A stretch of DNA of 64,000 nt from Agapanthus africanus (GCA_030015575.1 CM057337.1:380021582-380085581), one strand, 5' to 3'. Positions 44,829-59,100 are shown, counted from the stretch's first letter. Translations and numbers: made by a program. Notes: generated from the letters alone by a model not told the origin.

Positions 44829-47697
44829 ATGTCAGGACTTAATCAAGATAATAATATGGATATATTGACTGAACCTGCTTATTATACTGAGCAGGGGATC
44901 GTTGGTCCTGTTTTTTCTTATAAGAGTTATAAGACCGAGCAGGAAACAGGAGAAAATCTGGATTCTCACCCCGTCCAAACTAAGAATAAGCATGCTGATG
45001 CATCTTCTTCGATCGTATTAGTTATTGAGAACTGTTTCTCAGTTCACCCTACGTCCTGAGTATTAGATACCGGATCGGGATCCCATATATGTAAATTGTT
45101 ACGTGGGCTACGTAAAGGTAGAGAACTAGGAAAGGGTGATCATTCCGTTCAAGTAGGGAATGGTGCAAGTATTGCAGCCAAAACAGTTGGCGAATATCAC
45201 CTTGTATTACCAAGTAGTAATACATTGATTCTGAACGAGTGCTATTATATACCGAACATGATGGGCAACATTATATCAGTTTCTTTATTAAGTAAAAAAG
45301 GATATAATTTTGTAGTACAGGATAATGTTAAGAACATATTCCTAGATCAAAAATTGATTGGATCAGGCTCGTTACATAATGGCATATACGTTCTCAATCA
45401 AAATACAGTCCTTAATATACAAAACACAAATAAGAGGAAAAGTTCAGAAATGAACGATTCTACTTATGGCATTGTAGACTTGGTCATATCAATGCGACAC
45501 GGCTAGCCAAGTTACATAAGGATAGATATTTGAATCCGTTCGAATTATTATCTTATGATACTTGCCATTCATGTCTCAAACGCAAAATGACCAAAACTCC
45601 GTTTAGTGGACATGGAGCAAGAGTTGAGGAACTCTTAGGGCTGACACATAGTGATATATATGGACCCATGTCTAAACATGCCAGGAACGGTTCTTCCTAC
45701 TTCATTACATTCACTGACGATCTCTCAAGATACGGACATGTGTTCCTGATGAAACACAAGACTGAAGCTTTTGAGAAATTCAGAGAATATAAGCACGAAG
45801 TAGAGAACCAAACGGGCAAAAGTATTAAGATCCTTCGATCTGATCGAGGAGGAGAATACTTGAGCAATGAGTTCTTAGATTATCTAAAAGAGAATGGGAT
45901 TCTCTCTCAGCTTACTCCTCTTTATACACCACAGCACAACGGTGTATTAGAACGGAGGAATCGCACCCTATTAGATATGGTGCGCTCTATGATGAGCACA
46001 GCTGAGTTGCCTATTTCCTTCTGGGGATATGCACTGGAGACAGCTGCAGACCTATTGAATATGGTTCCCACCAAATCTGTGCCAACCACTCCATATGAGA
46101 TATGGAAAGGAAAGAGACCATATCTTAATTATGTTAGGATATGGGGTTGTCCGGCATATGTGAAAACACAAAATCCGGACAAGCTCGGGGCAAGGTCTAT
46201 TCTGTGTAAGTTTATTGGATATCCCAAACATTCCCGCGGGTATATCTTCTACCACACCGAGGAACAAAAGGTGTTTATTTCTCGACACGCCACCTTTTTA
46301 GAAAAGAAATTTCTTGCAAAAGAGATTACTGGCTCTGAGGTAGAACTAGAAGAAGTTCCAGCAACACAAACTACGTCAGATGATTTGATAGAACCAGAGG
46401 ATTCAGTAGTTCCTGATGAACCCTAGCCTCTCCGCCGATCCAGCAGGGTTTCTCATTTACCTAAGAGATACTATGGTTTTCTCATTGATGGTGGGAGCGA
46501 GGATTGTATCATGGAAGATGATGACCCGACTAGTTTCGAGCAGGCCATCGCGAGCGGTGACTCTGTGAAGTGGCTGGATGCAATGCGATCTGAGATGGAA
46601 TCCATGTACGCCAACAAAGTATGGACTTTGAAAGTTGCTCCTGAAGGGGTAAAACCCATTGGTAGCAAATGGATCTTTAAGAAGAAAATTGGTGTAGATG
46701 GAAAAGTTGAGACTTTCAAAGCTAGACTTGTTGAAAAGGGTTTTCGTCAACGACCAGGTGTGGATTATGATGAAACCTTTTCTCCAGTGGCTATGCTTAA
46801 GTCCATCCGGATCTTATTTTCCATTGCTGCATACCATGACTACGAAATCTGGCAAATGGATGTTAAGACCGCCTTTCTAAACTGTGATTTAGAAGAGTGC
46901 GTGTACATGACTCAGCCAGAGGGCTTCGTAGATAGTGGGAGCAGCGGAAAGGTGTGCAAGCTGCTTAAATCTATCTATGGGTTAAAGCAAGCATCACGGA
47001 GTTGGAACATCTGCTTTGATGTTGTAGTCAAAGAGTTTGACTTCATCAAAAACGTAGATAAACCTTGTATCTATAAGAAGGTTGCAGAGAGTAAGGTTGA
47101 CTTCCTACTATTGTACGTCGATGACATACTCTTGATAGGAAATGATGTTCTTATGCTGCAATCAATCAAGCTCTTCTTATCACAAAGATTCTCAATGAAA
47201 GATCTAGGTGATGCCTCCTGCATACTGGGAATTATGATCTATAGAGATAGATCTAAACGGATATTGGGATTGTCCCAATCCAGGTACATTGACACCATAC
47301 TGAAAAAGGTTTAGTATGGAAGAATCCAAGCGTGGGAACCTACCCACGATCTCTGGACTCACTCTTTCTAAATAGATGTCTCCCAAGACTGATTTGGAAA
47401 GAGCTCGCATGCAAGGGATACCCTATACTTCGGCAGTAGGCTCTATCATGTATGCGATGCTATGTACCAGACCCGATGTAGCATACTCACTAAGTGTAGT
47501 GAGTAGGTATCAAGCAGATCCAGGAGAGAGTCACTGGATAGCTGTGAAGAACATTCTCAAGTACTTGCGAAGGACTAAAGAGATGTTCTTGGTGTATGGT
47601 AACGGAGAACTCCGGTGGAGTCCTTTACCGATTCGAGCTTCCAAAGTGATAAGGACGACTCTAAGTCGCACTCGGGATTTGTCTTTACTCTCAATGG
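44829..47697 (+). pseudogene. COP5 gag-less copia pol, cut by COP6
   Basis: ATG 44829 begins a gag-less frame (MSGLNQDNNMDILTEPAYYT) of about 60 codons joined to protease, with DTGSGSHI at about 45066. Integrase has HSDIYGPM, RSDRGGEYLSNEF and NGVLERRNRTLL. RT has QMDVKTAFLN and LLLYVDDILLIG. RNase H has DSSFQSDKDD near 47637. Lesions are TGA 45057-45059, a frameshift near 45460, TAG 46424-46426, an extra base in an A run near 47304, TAG 47373-47375, and a missing base near 47612. The frame is cut at 47697 within RNase H by COP6; the remainder is presumed beyond the right edge. No zinc knuckle is present. Confidence 0.92.
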
Positions 47698-49864
47698 TGT
47701 AGGGTTGCTAGGCACACGCACAAGGGGCTACGAGGCATCAACCATGCCCGATTTAAAAATTAGCCGTGCCGAACAACCCGAAGCCGGATCTTTAAACTAG
47801 AGATTAGGCGAAAACAAGCATGTTAAACACTTTAACACTAAGTGAGATGGATTACAACCTTTTTAAATCCGGTCCATCACTTCTAAATCTCCGTGTTGAG
47901 GTCGCTTCGCTGCGATCATCGTGTTCCGGACTCTCGAGAGGCTCCACGAAGAGAAAGACGCAAGCTTTCTTCCGATCTTCGATAACAAAGATGATCTACC
48001 TTGAACTTTCATTAACACCAGCTCTCACTCACTAAATAAAGTGAACACCCTCATCTAAAGGGAAAGGATAGATGAGGATGATGAAGTAGGATTTTTGCTC
48101 ACATTTATTTTCTATTTCTCACTCATTTTCATCACTTGGCAAAAAGCTAGAAAGCTTTTCAATGGAAAAAGAAGAAGGGAGAAGATGATAATTCATTTGT
48201 GATGAATAATGAAAAAGAAGATAATCATTAATAATGCAACCATGGTTAACCATGACTAGGCTAACCCTTGTAGAGACTTAACCAAGGGTAAGGGTTTGGG
48301 TTGGGTTAAGAATGAGTCACTTGAAAATATCATAACTCAAAACATAAAGAAACCTTCTAGAAGGTTCATGAATACACTAACCCAAATCAAACCCAAACCT
48401 TGTTTAATCTCAACTAAACATGTTGCATTAGTTATCATATCATATTACAATATTATATATCACATATATAATATTTATTGTAACAAAATAAAATAATACA
48501 ATTAACATATATCGCATATATATCAATGTATTACCCGAGTGAGAAAAATAATCATTTAGTGAGCTAATATTAGTTAATGTAATTTAATATATCATATATA
48601 TTATTATACATTAAATTATCGAATCAACACTTGATCCGACAATACGGGTATATCGCATATAACCGACTAATATATCATTTACCGATTCATCGAATCAACA
48701 CTTGATCCGATGATCCGGATGATATCAAATATCGCGAGAATATAATACGGTATCTCATATCGCATTATTCTCGGTCCTGCACATATCACATATGTGCTCC
48801 TACTCTATTTTCCCTGAGTCAAGAAACCTCTATGTAGGACTCTAAAGAATCGTCAATAAGCCGGCAGTAGGTGATGATCATATAAAACACCCACAAGCTG
48901 CAAGCGGTCAGCTAAACGTAACAGCCACCCAGGTATTGAGCGATCAGAAGATCAACAAGCAAGCCTGTACATTCTCCTGCGAATCCAATCAGTAACACTC
49001 CCGTACAGTCCGGTCTCGTCATCTGATATGTCGCATATCTCGCCTAGGGGTGGTAAACCTTAGACCCCAGTAGATTGATAAGTCGTGTCGATATGAGGTC
49101 TATAACAGTTCGAGAAACTACTGATAACACTTACCAGTAAATCTCAGCAACCCTGGCCAGGGATTTCCAGTTATAGCCAATCGAACACAGCCCAACATCA
49201 ACTCCCTATACCGGGAGAGACGAATCCCCTCCTATTGCTCATTGCCTCCATGTGATTCGGGACTGTACCCAAAAGACACCTTTTTGCATGCCCTCTTGGA
49301 CGTGGTATGATGGAAATCAAAGCACAGTGGGAATCACACAAGACTCTATGAGGATCTCGGGTCAACAGACTACTCTGTACCAGTGTCACCGGATAACTAC
49401 CATCTAACGTGAGGTATAATACCATCTGGGAGTTCTCGGCGAGTCCGTCCAGTGTACCCAGTCTCTACTGAGGACCCGTACACCATCCTTGATATCAAAC
49501 ATCGATGGATATAGGATCATCCATCGCCCATCATATGGGTCAACATGCGTATACGCTAGTCTACTCTGGTGTATCGATGCCCTGTCTCAATACACCCTCG
49601 ACTAGGAACAGTTATAGGATGTACTCGTCGACTACCGTGGCCCCACTAGTATGATCTCATCATAGTCCCAGCAGTCGAGTACATATCCTAAGGGCTTTAT
49701 CAACATGTATATAGAGACAATCAGAGTACATGTTAAGATAAAGAGCAACCAGATAGCGTACTATCATGTCAAGCAAGAAAGTCCTCCCTATATATGTCCA
49801 AGCATCCACTACAATATACTCCGTATGTACAGTAATGGCCTCTAGGACATACATATAACTAACA
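47698..49864 (-). mobile_element. COP6 3' LTR (A-type, minus strand, 2167 bp)
   Basis: Read on the minus strand it runs from the LTR start (TGTTAGTTATATGTATGTCC, at 49864) to AGCAACCCTACA at 47698. It is the 3' LTR because a reversed polypurine tract (ATCTCCCACTT) and RNase H sequence follow at 49865. Palindromes lie at 48618-48640 and 48689-48711. The flank AATGG (47693-47697), in COP5 RNase H, should be the TSD. Confidence 0.92.
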
Positions 49865-52429
49865 ATCTCCCACTTTTACTAGGGCCATCTGTTGTGGTAT
49901 CGAATACCTAATAATTAGCTGTTGTTGAAGTATCTCATACTCAACCATCCCATAAGTGTCTCTACTGGGAAAAAAGGCCTTTGTGAGTGGATCCGCGCTG
50001 TTGTCCTCTGTGTCTACTCTCCTAACATCGATCTCCCTGGAGATCAACCATCTCCATGATCAGGTGATACTGCCTAAGAATTATATCTAGATTTCTGATG
50101 GGATGGTGGTTCTTTGGCCAAAGCCATAACTTCATTATCACATAATGGCAGGAACGTAGTTCATCTCATGAACTTATATCTATATCCAGACTGCCTCTTT
50201 GGTAGCATGATTGGTAACGATATATCTTGGCTTTAATCATCTAGTAAGTCACGGTATCTAGCTTGGAACTCTTCCAACATACCGTCCCTCCACTGAGGGT
50301 AAAGACAATGCCTACGACTGACATTTAGTCGTCCTTATCACCCTGGAACCTTTCCAGTGATTCTCCCCAGGATCAATTGATACCATCTCACTACAACTAG
50401 TGATAATCCTAACATCCAATTAGATCTATCTCATAGATCCAAAACCCAGGATTTAGGAGGTATCGCTTTGATCCTATATGGAGAATCCTTGTGATAAGCG
50501 GAAATTGACCGAACGCAGCATAGGAAACTCCTTCCCTATCAAGAGTATGGCATCCACGTACTCTACGAGGATCACCACCATACTCCCTACTACCTTTTTG
50601 TATATACAAGGTTCATCTACCATTTCGATGAAGTCAAACTTTTTGACTACCACATCAAAACAGACGTTCCAACTCCGCGATGCCTGCTTTATCACATAAA
50701 ACATCTTGCACACGTTTTCGCTGCTCGCACTATCTACGAAGCCCTCTGGCTATGTACTTATAGACGCTCTCTTCCAAATCATTATTTAGAAAAGAAGACA
50801 TGACACCCAACCGCCAGATATCGTAGTCAAGGTATGTAGCCATGGCAAGTAGGATCTGGATGGACTTAAGCATAGCTTTGAAAGTCTCAACTTTTCCATG
50901 TACACCAAGTAATCTTCTCAAGATATACCTGCTCCTGATTGGGATTTAACCCTTCAGATAAAGAAACCAAAGTCCATACTTTGTTTGTGTATAAGGATTC
51001 CATCTCAGATCGCTAAGCATCCAGCCATTCTAACAGAGTCCTACTCCTGATGGCCAGCTCGAAACTAGTTGGGTCATCATCTCATGATGTAATCCTTGAT
51101 CCCACTGTCATAGAGAAACCGAAGTATCTCTCAGGTGGGTGAGGAACCCTACTAGATCGGCGGAGAGGCTGAGGTTCGTTAGAAACTATTGAATCCACAT
51201 TCAATAGGTATGCAGCTTCTCAAGTGCATAACTCCCAAAAGGAAATAGGAAACTCAGTAGTACTCATCATTGAGCACACCATATCACATAGGGTACTATT
51301 ACTCCGCACCGATATACCATCGTGCTATGGTGTATACGGAGGAGTAATGCTGAGAGAGAATCTCATTCCCCTTTAGAATAGTCCAGGAATTCCGTGCTCA
51401 AGTATTCTCCTCCCCGATCTCATCAAAGGACATAATACTTATACCCGTTTTTGGTTCTCTACTTCTAGCTTATATTCCGTGAATATCTCAAATGCTTCGG
51501 ACTTATGTTTCAACAGGAACATATGTCTGAATCTTGAGAGATCATCAGTGAATGTAATGAAGTACAAAGAACCGGTCTTGGCATGTGTAGACAGGGGACC
51601 TTACACACATCATCATGTATCAATCCCAAGAGTTCACTAACTCTTTCTCTGTTTCCAATAAACCGAGCTGTGGTCATCTTATCTTTGTGACATGACCGGC
51701 AAGTTTCACAAGATGTAAATTCAAACAGATTTAAATATGCATCTAAATGTAACTTAGCTTGTCAGGTCGCATTGATATGACCTAGTCTACAATGACTCAA
51801 GAAGGATTCGTTCATTTCTGAACTCTTCCTCTTGTGCGTGTTCTGTATACTAAGAACTGTAGTTTGATTTAGAACTTCAATGCTTTTAGATAACGTGCCT
51901 GAACCGATCAACTCTTGATATAGGAAATGTTCAAAACATTATCCAACAATACAAAATTATATCCATTCTTTACTAATAAAGAGACTGATATGATGTTGTA
52001 TATCAGGTTCGGTATCTAATAACATTTGTTCAGAATCAATGTATTCTGGTAATACAGGGTGATAGTGACCAACAGACTTGGCTGCAACACTTGCAGCATT
52101 TCTATCTCATGAAACTTATCACCCGTTCTCAGTTCTCTACCTATCTGTAGCCCATGTAACAAATTACATATATGGGATCCTGATCCGGTATCAAATACCC
52201 AGGACGTAAAGGATACTGAGAAACAGTTCTCTGTAATGAACACACCTGAAGATGATGCATCAATATGCACTTTCTTCGTTTGGGCGGCATGGGAATTCGG
52301 GTAATCCCCTATTTCCTGCTCTGTCTTATAATAATTATAAGTTGGAGCGGGACCAACGTTCCTTAGCGCAGTATAACAAGCGGGTTCGGTCAATACATCC
52401 GTATTATTATCTTGATTAAGGCGTGACAT
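49865..52429 (-). pseudogene. COP6 gag-less copia pol remnant (minus strand)
   Basis: Reading from 52429 leftward, MSRLNQDNNTDVLTEPACYT begins a gag-less N-terminus like COP5. The protease follows with DTGSGSHICN near 52190. Integrase is broken up (52000-51230). RT pieces follow, with YVDA in place of YVDD near 50560. RNase H ends near 49890. A deletion of about 210 nt removes the RT/RNase H link; its junction at about 50397-50425 is the same in COP8. A further deletion near 51200 joins distant integrase parts. There are stops throughout. It is inactive, and it probably descends from a parent that was already defective. Confidence 0.86.
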
Positions 52430-54044
52430 GGTCGCTACCTGGAGAGAGAGAGAAGAAAACACTCAGCGTGCGCTTTTACAAGATTAGATTGGTTATCAAT
52501 TTATCTAATCAGGATGTCTCCCACTGTTTCAAACCCTAAAAGGAAAGACTAGCCGGGATTAATTAAACCTTACAAGTTCGTCAATCTTTCAGACAGGCCA
52601 ATGCCGGTACTTTGAGGGAGGTTCCCCGTGCTTTCGCACGGACCTAAAGTAAACCTCGTTTTCCAAGGGGAGTAACCCCGTTAACACCTTTCTAGACATC
52701 GACTTGATCGGCTAACTGTAATGTGTAAAACTCTCCCAGGAGTAACTCTTACTCGCAGCGGGTATCGGGATCCAACTATCTCATAGAAGGTAAACAATCT
52801 CATTGCAAATTTCAACACTTGAAATTCCCAATAATATTTTACCCCTAGCGTCCTATGACCTTGACGGAGGTCAACAAACCATAGGCTGCTAGTCAAGTTC
52901 TACCCGTCATTTCCTGATTGAATTAAACCCACCCGCACGACCCTTGACGGAGGTCAACAAGGCCGCACGACTACCCTAAAACAATCTGTATCATATGCAT
53001 AAACAGATAAATACTAGTTAGCTACCGCACAATACACCTTGACGGAGGTCAACAAACGTAGCACGAATACTAAGTAGGACTTATCTGAAATGATGGAGGG
53101 CTACGACAGGTTTTTAAGAAAACCCTTTGCGTAATGAACTTGATATCGTTGTAGAATCGAGTGATTTTAAATGGAGTGTTTTTGAGGCTTTTTATAGTTT
53201 TGCTAAAGTGGTCACTCCCGGTGAAGGGATCGTCGGCTCTTTCCTCATCGAATAAGGTGCATGATATTTCACAAATACCACTATGCAAAGAAAGAACTAT
53301 AGAAGCAATCAGAAGACAAACCGAGTTTGTAGCATCTGCTAGTTTCACTAAAGAGGTCACTCCCGGTGAAGGGATCTCGGCTCTTTCCTTATCGAATAAG
53401 GTGCCGGATGTTCTACAAGGAACACCGCTTTACAAAGCAAGAACTAGAGCTACCAGTTTCTAAACAAGTTTCTACAACATCTTAGGTTTCTTTTAGTTTC
53501 ATTAATCTTATTAATGAAGTCCCATTTTATTATGCTTCACAAGCATCACATTTGAAACGAAATCTGCAATATAACATATATCTCATATATATAATATAAA
53601 CATTCGTCTCAGGCAGTAATATGATCTCATCACAGAACATTGCAGCAAAAGAACATATATGAAATATTGGATATACTAGGACGTTCGTGTTTTAATACGA
53701 GCCTGTATAAAACACGGATTCCACGGTCTCGATGAATAGCCAAACCCACATCCCTAGACCCCTACGAGAGCGACAAGCAACACCGCAATTCTAGGGTTAA
53801 GAGACCCGGTCTCGACTCCTCGAGATGGTTTCCCACTGGACCCTAGAACCCTGTTACTTGTGCTCCCCGCCTTGGGTCTACCTAATGCGGAAAAGCAAAT
53901 AATATACAATGGTGACATCATCCTCAACCCGGAAGTGCCCCAATAAAAGAATATTACTTACAAATGAATTTTACATGAATGAAAAAGAAAAAACTCTCAT
54001 CTCAAATAAAACACCCGGCTATTCAAAACGCGACGATCCAATAT
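52430..54044 (-). other. COP6 leader, 3' part (minus strand; cut by COP7)
   Basis: This is the reversed leader. From the gag-position start rightward it holds the pyrimidine tract (CT...GGAGAGAGAG on plus), the triple stem-loop module (52840-53060), the tandem duplication (about 53205-53440, period 145), and the covarying stem (53774-53782 with 53852-53860). It breaks at 54044 in a zone matching COP5 43180, where COP7 inserted. The ORFs in it are not genes. Confidence 0.8.
52840..53060 (-). ncRNA. Triple stem-loop module in COP6 leader (minus)
   Basis: The plus strand shows TTGACGGAGGTCAA at 52861-52874, 52944-52957 and 53039-53052, which is TTGACCTCCGTCAA on the element strand: TTGAC / CTCC / GTCAA, fully Watson-Crick. 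Basal stems include CCTATG/CATAGG and CGGCC/GGTCG. Spacing is 83 and 95 nt. Confidence 0.65.
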
Positions 54045-56097
54045 TGTAAGTCCACGTTGCCCACCCCGGTGCTTGCGGGGAGGCGGAAAACGGAATAAAA
54101 ATCGAATTTTTATCGAACTAGGCAACATGGACTAGCTTAAGGAGGATCTTTGCTAAACAAAAACTAACTAAAAGCTAACTAGATTTAGCTACATGGAAGA
54201 AAGGTTATACCTTGGGCTTTATGTCCTTCTCTCCTTGCTCCTTGGAGTGGAAGAAAGAGATCACCTTGTCGCCTTCTCGAGTCGAAGAAGGATCCACCCG
54301 AGTGCCTCAACCTTTGGCTTCAACTTCAAGCTAGAAGTAACTAAGGTGCTAGAAGTGCTAATCCTAGAACCTTAGATGAGAGTAGAGATTACTTTGGAGT
54401 GGTTTATCTCAAGCTCAAGTGTTTCTCAACACATGAGAGGGGAGAGCTTGAGAGAGAGGAAGAGGAGGAGAGAGAATCAATATGATAGAATGAGAGAATA
54501 ATAGAACCATTCTCACATAGATGTGTGAATTAAGTAAATTGATAATTAGCAAGATAATTGTCATGGCTTAATCAAGACATGACCATTATCATTTCATATT
54601 TAATGCAAATTGCAAGGATCAAAGAGCATCTTTTATATGGAATGATGATGGTCAAAGTGTTAACCCAGGTCAACAAGTCAAGATAGTCAAATGGTCAACA
54701 ACCCTAACCATGCACAATTATATTTAACTAATATCAATTAATCATAAAACACACATAAGCATTAGGGTTAATAAAATGACAATGGTCATTAAACTTAATC
54801 AAAGTCCTCTCCCTCTGTCTCAATCAACTGTGCGTACGCACCCGTATTAGTGATCCGAGGAACACGAATACAAAGAGATAAAACCAATCCCAAATCATAT
54901 ACTAGGATCTGGCTTAAACCAAAGCCCGCTAGTATAAGCTGTCCGGACAGCAAACGTGCACAAGTGCGCGGATGTGAACGAATCCTGTCGCAAAACCATG
55001 CGACCTCTACTCATTTTGCTTAAAGGCGAATAGCTCTCTGTGTGGGACTCTAAAGACTCGACACTACGCTGGCAGTGGGTTTAACCACAGACCGCAAGAG
55101 GCACTAGCTGTACGTAACGGTCCCCAGGTAGATGCCGATAAGAAGACTGACGAGGTGACCCCATCTGAACACCTACTGAGCCTGTATGTGACAGTCTCCG
55201 TACAGTCCGGTCAGTTCGTCTGATACATAACATGGCGGGCCTAGGGGGGCGGTGAATGTCATTCCCCTAATAGCGGTACAAGTCGTGTCGGAGTGTAGCC
55301 CAGAACACCCTGAGATAACACTGGAAACCTACCTGTATATCTCGCTTGCTCTGGTCAGGGACTACTTGTGTAATGGCTCTCCTGGACACAGCACGATGTC
55401 AACCCCCAATACCGGGAGAGACGAATCCTGTCTAACCGTCACTGCCTCCAAGTGCTTCGGGACTGCACCCAAAAACTACCAGTTTGCACTACTCCATTGA
55501 GCCGTGGTAGGGTAGTAATCAAAGTGCAGTGGGAACACACTTGAGGCGAAGTGACAGTGTCAAGTCAGCGGACTAAGCTGCACTCATGTCACCTGGGAAC
55601 TGATAACTGACGATAGGTATAATACCAACCAACAGTTCCCGACGAGTCCTGTCCAGTGTACTCGTAACCTAACGAGCACCCGCATACTATCTCAAGTACG
55701 GCGAACTGACGGCTGTGGGACAGACCGTTTCCCACGCTGGGATGAGAAGCGCATACGCTAGTCTACTCCGGAGTATCGATGCCCTGTCTCGATAGTCCAA
55801 CGACTAGGGACCTGTATATGGATGTGCTTATGGATTACCCCGCCCACATGAGTGTGAGCGCCATCACAACGCTGGTAATCAAGCAAAGATCCTAAGGGCT
55901 CTACTAATATGTATATAAGCGATATGCTAAAAGAAACACATGCACATATTAAAGTAGAGACAAACCAAGTAGCATACTACCATTTCGAGCAAGATTGTAT
56001 ATACAACTGTGAATATCCCAAGCTTCCATCAAGTAATATACATACTAGTATGATACAGTAATGGCCTCCAGGGCATATACACTAACAATCTCCCACT
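54045..56097 (-). mobile_element. COP7 3' LTR (COP3-type, minus strand, 2053 bp)
   Basis: The plus-strand ends are TGTAAGTCCACG (54045) and CACTAACA (56097), the reverse of the COP3-type LTR. The reversed polypurine tract and RNase H end follow at 56098. RGTCAA words (reversed W-box) cluster at 54649-54706. The flank AATAT (54040-54044) should be the TSD. Confidence 0.92.
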
Positions 56098-56101
56098 TGC
56101 A

Positions 56102-59100
56102 CTAAGGCCATGTACTGGCGTATCGAAGACCTATCATCTCGATCAGCCGCTCGAACTGAGTCTGGGGTAAGGCCTTCGTGAATGGATCTGCAGTGTTATC
56201 TTCTGAAGCAACCCTCCAAACCTCAATCTCCTGGCGATCCACGATCTCCCTGATCAGGTGATACCGCCTCAAGATGTGTCTGGATTTCTGATGGGACCTG
56301 GGTTCCTTCGCTAAAGCTATAGCCCCGTTGTTGTCGCAATACAGAGGTATTGGGTCAACAATGGACGGAACCACCTGAAGTTCTTTCAAGAACTTCCTCA
56401 TCCAGACAGCTTCTTTTGCGGCATCAGATGCAGCGATGTATCCGCTTCCATAGTCTAGTCCGCAACGGTTTCCTGTTTGGAGCTCTTCCAACACACCGCC
56501 CCTCCATTGAGGGTAAAAACAAAACCCGATATGGACTTGGAATCATCCTTGTCACTCTGGAAGCTGGAGTCAGCAAAGGCCTCAACCTGGAGGTCTTTTC
56601 CGCCATACACCAAGAACATCTCCTTAGTCCTTCTCAGGTACTTGAGAATGTTCTTTACCGCTATCCAATGTTTCTCCCCAGGGTTTGACTGATACCTGCT
56701 TACCACACTCAGTGCATAAGCCACATCTGGTCTGGTACACAACATCGCATACAATATAGAGCCTACCGCAGAAGCGTAAGGTACAATAGACATGTGATCC
56801 CTCTCCAAATTAGTCTTGGGAGACATCTCTTGGGAGAGGGTGATCCCGTGACAAGCCGGTAGATTACCGCGCTTGGAATCTTCCATACTGAATCTTTTCA
56901 GTATGGTGTCGATGTACCTGGACTGTGAGATTCCTAAAATCCTCATGGATCTGTCACGGTAGATCCGGATCCCCAGAATGTATGAGGCATCACCCAGGTC
57001 TTTCATGGAGAACCTGTGTGACAAGAACCCCTTGACAGATTGTAGCACAGGAATCTCATTTCCTATTAAGAGAATGTCATCCACGTATAAAACGAGGAAT
57101 ACTACAGTTCTCGCTACAAATCAACAATAGATGCATGGTTCATCTGGATTTTTGATAAAGCCAAATTCCTTGACCGTCTCATCAAAACAGATGTTCCAAC
57201 TCCGCGATGCCTGCTTTAGTCCATAAATGGACTTAAGCAACTTGCACACCTTTTCGCTGCTCCCACTCTGAATGAAACCCTCTGGTTGGTCCATATAGAT
57301 ACACTCCTCTAAATTTCCATTCAGAAAAGAGGTCTTTACGTCCATCTGCCAAATCTCATAATCATGGAAGGCAGCAATGGCAAGAAGAATCCGAATGGAT
57401 TTCAGCATAGCCACTGGAGAAAAGGTTTCGTCATAGTCCAAACCAGGTCTCTGACGAAAAGCCTTTGCAACCAGTCTAGCTTTATAGGTTTCAACCTGTT
57501 CATCTACACCAATCTTCCTTTGGAAGATCCACTTGCATCCTACGGGTTTTACCCCATCCGGAGCAATGTCCAACGTCCATACTTTGTTGGAGTACATGGA
57601 CTCCATTTCGGCCCGCATTGCATCCAGCCATTTTACCGAGTCAACGCTCTGAATGGCTTGCTAGAAGCTAGTAGGCTCATCACAATCTATGATGCAATCC
57701 TCTCTATCCTCGTCTATGAGAAAACCGTAGTATCTCTCGGGCGGATGAGACTGCCTACTACTCCTGCGGAGTGGCGTGGGAATGTCCTGATCTTTCGAAC
57801 CCTCTGGTTCTACTAAGCTTTTAATAATAGCTCATGGTTTTGGAATTTCTTCCTGTTCTATAGCACTCCCACTTATTTCCTTTTCTAAGAACTGATGTTC
57901 CAGAAAATGGACATTACGAGAAACAAGGACTTTTTGTTCCTCTGCTTAATAGAAAAGATACCCCTGGAGTTCTTTGGGTATCCCACAAACTTGCACAGTA
58001 CTGAGCGTGCTTCTAGTTTGTCCGCATGCTGCTTTTTGACATAAGCTGGACATCCCCAAATCTTCAGGTATTGAAGATAGGGTTTCTTCCCACTCCATAA
58101 CTCATATGGTGTGGTAGACGCAGTCTTAGTGGGAACTCGGTTCAAAAGGTATGCAGCTGATTCTAGCGCATATCCCCAGAACGATCGCGGTAACTCAGTG
58201 TTACTCATCATGGACCGTACCATATCCAATAGGGTTCGGTTCCGTCTCTCCGATACACCATTATGTTGCGGGGTGTATGGAGGAGTAAGCTGAGAGAGAA
58301 TTCCATTCTCTTTTAAGTAACCCAGGAACTCGGCACTCAAGTATTCACCACCTCGATCAGATCTTAGTGTCTTGATACTTTTGCCAGTTTGTTTTTCTAC
58401 TTCATTCTTGTATTCCTGGAATTTTTCAAAAGGTTCAGATTTATGCTTCATTAAGAAGACATGTCCGAACTTTGAAAAGTCATCCGTAAAAGTAATGAAG
58501 TTAGAATAACCGCTTCGTGCATGCGTAGACATTGGACCGCACACGTCGCTGTGTACGAGTCCCAAGACCTCGCTCGCTCTTACTCCGTGTCCAGTGAACG
58601 GAGTCTTTGTCATCTTTCATTTGAGGCAGAATTGACAAGTTGCATACGATTGATATTCGAACGGATCCAAATATCCTTCTCTGTGTAACTTCGTCAACCT
58701 TCTCTCATTAATATGACCGAGTCTATAATGCCATAAGAAAGCCTGATTGATTTCAGGAGACTTTCTTTTGTGTGTATTCTGGACATTGAAAATCTGTGGT
58801 TGGTTTAATACGTATATACCATTGTTCAATGTACCTGACCCAATCAAAACTTGATTAAGGTGAATGTTCACTACATTACTTACAAATGCAAATTCATAAC
58901 CTTCTTTAGACAATAAAGATACAGAAATGATATTACAGGTTGCATTTGGTACAAAATAACAACTACGCAAAACAAAAAAGTGTCCATCTGACAATCCCAG
59001 GTGATAGTCCCCCACGGCCTCAGCATCCATGCTAGCTCCGTTTGCAACTCTGAGGGTCATATCACCTGCCTTCAAAACTCTACGCCTTCTCAACGCCTGC

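Noticed and set aside
53161-53463. 100-codon ORF across the COP6 leader duplication
   Set aside because: The repeated block gives a repeated translation; the opposite-strand and COP5 counterparts have different frames.
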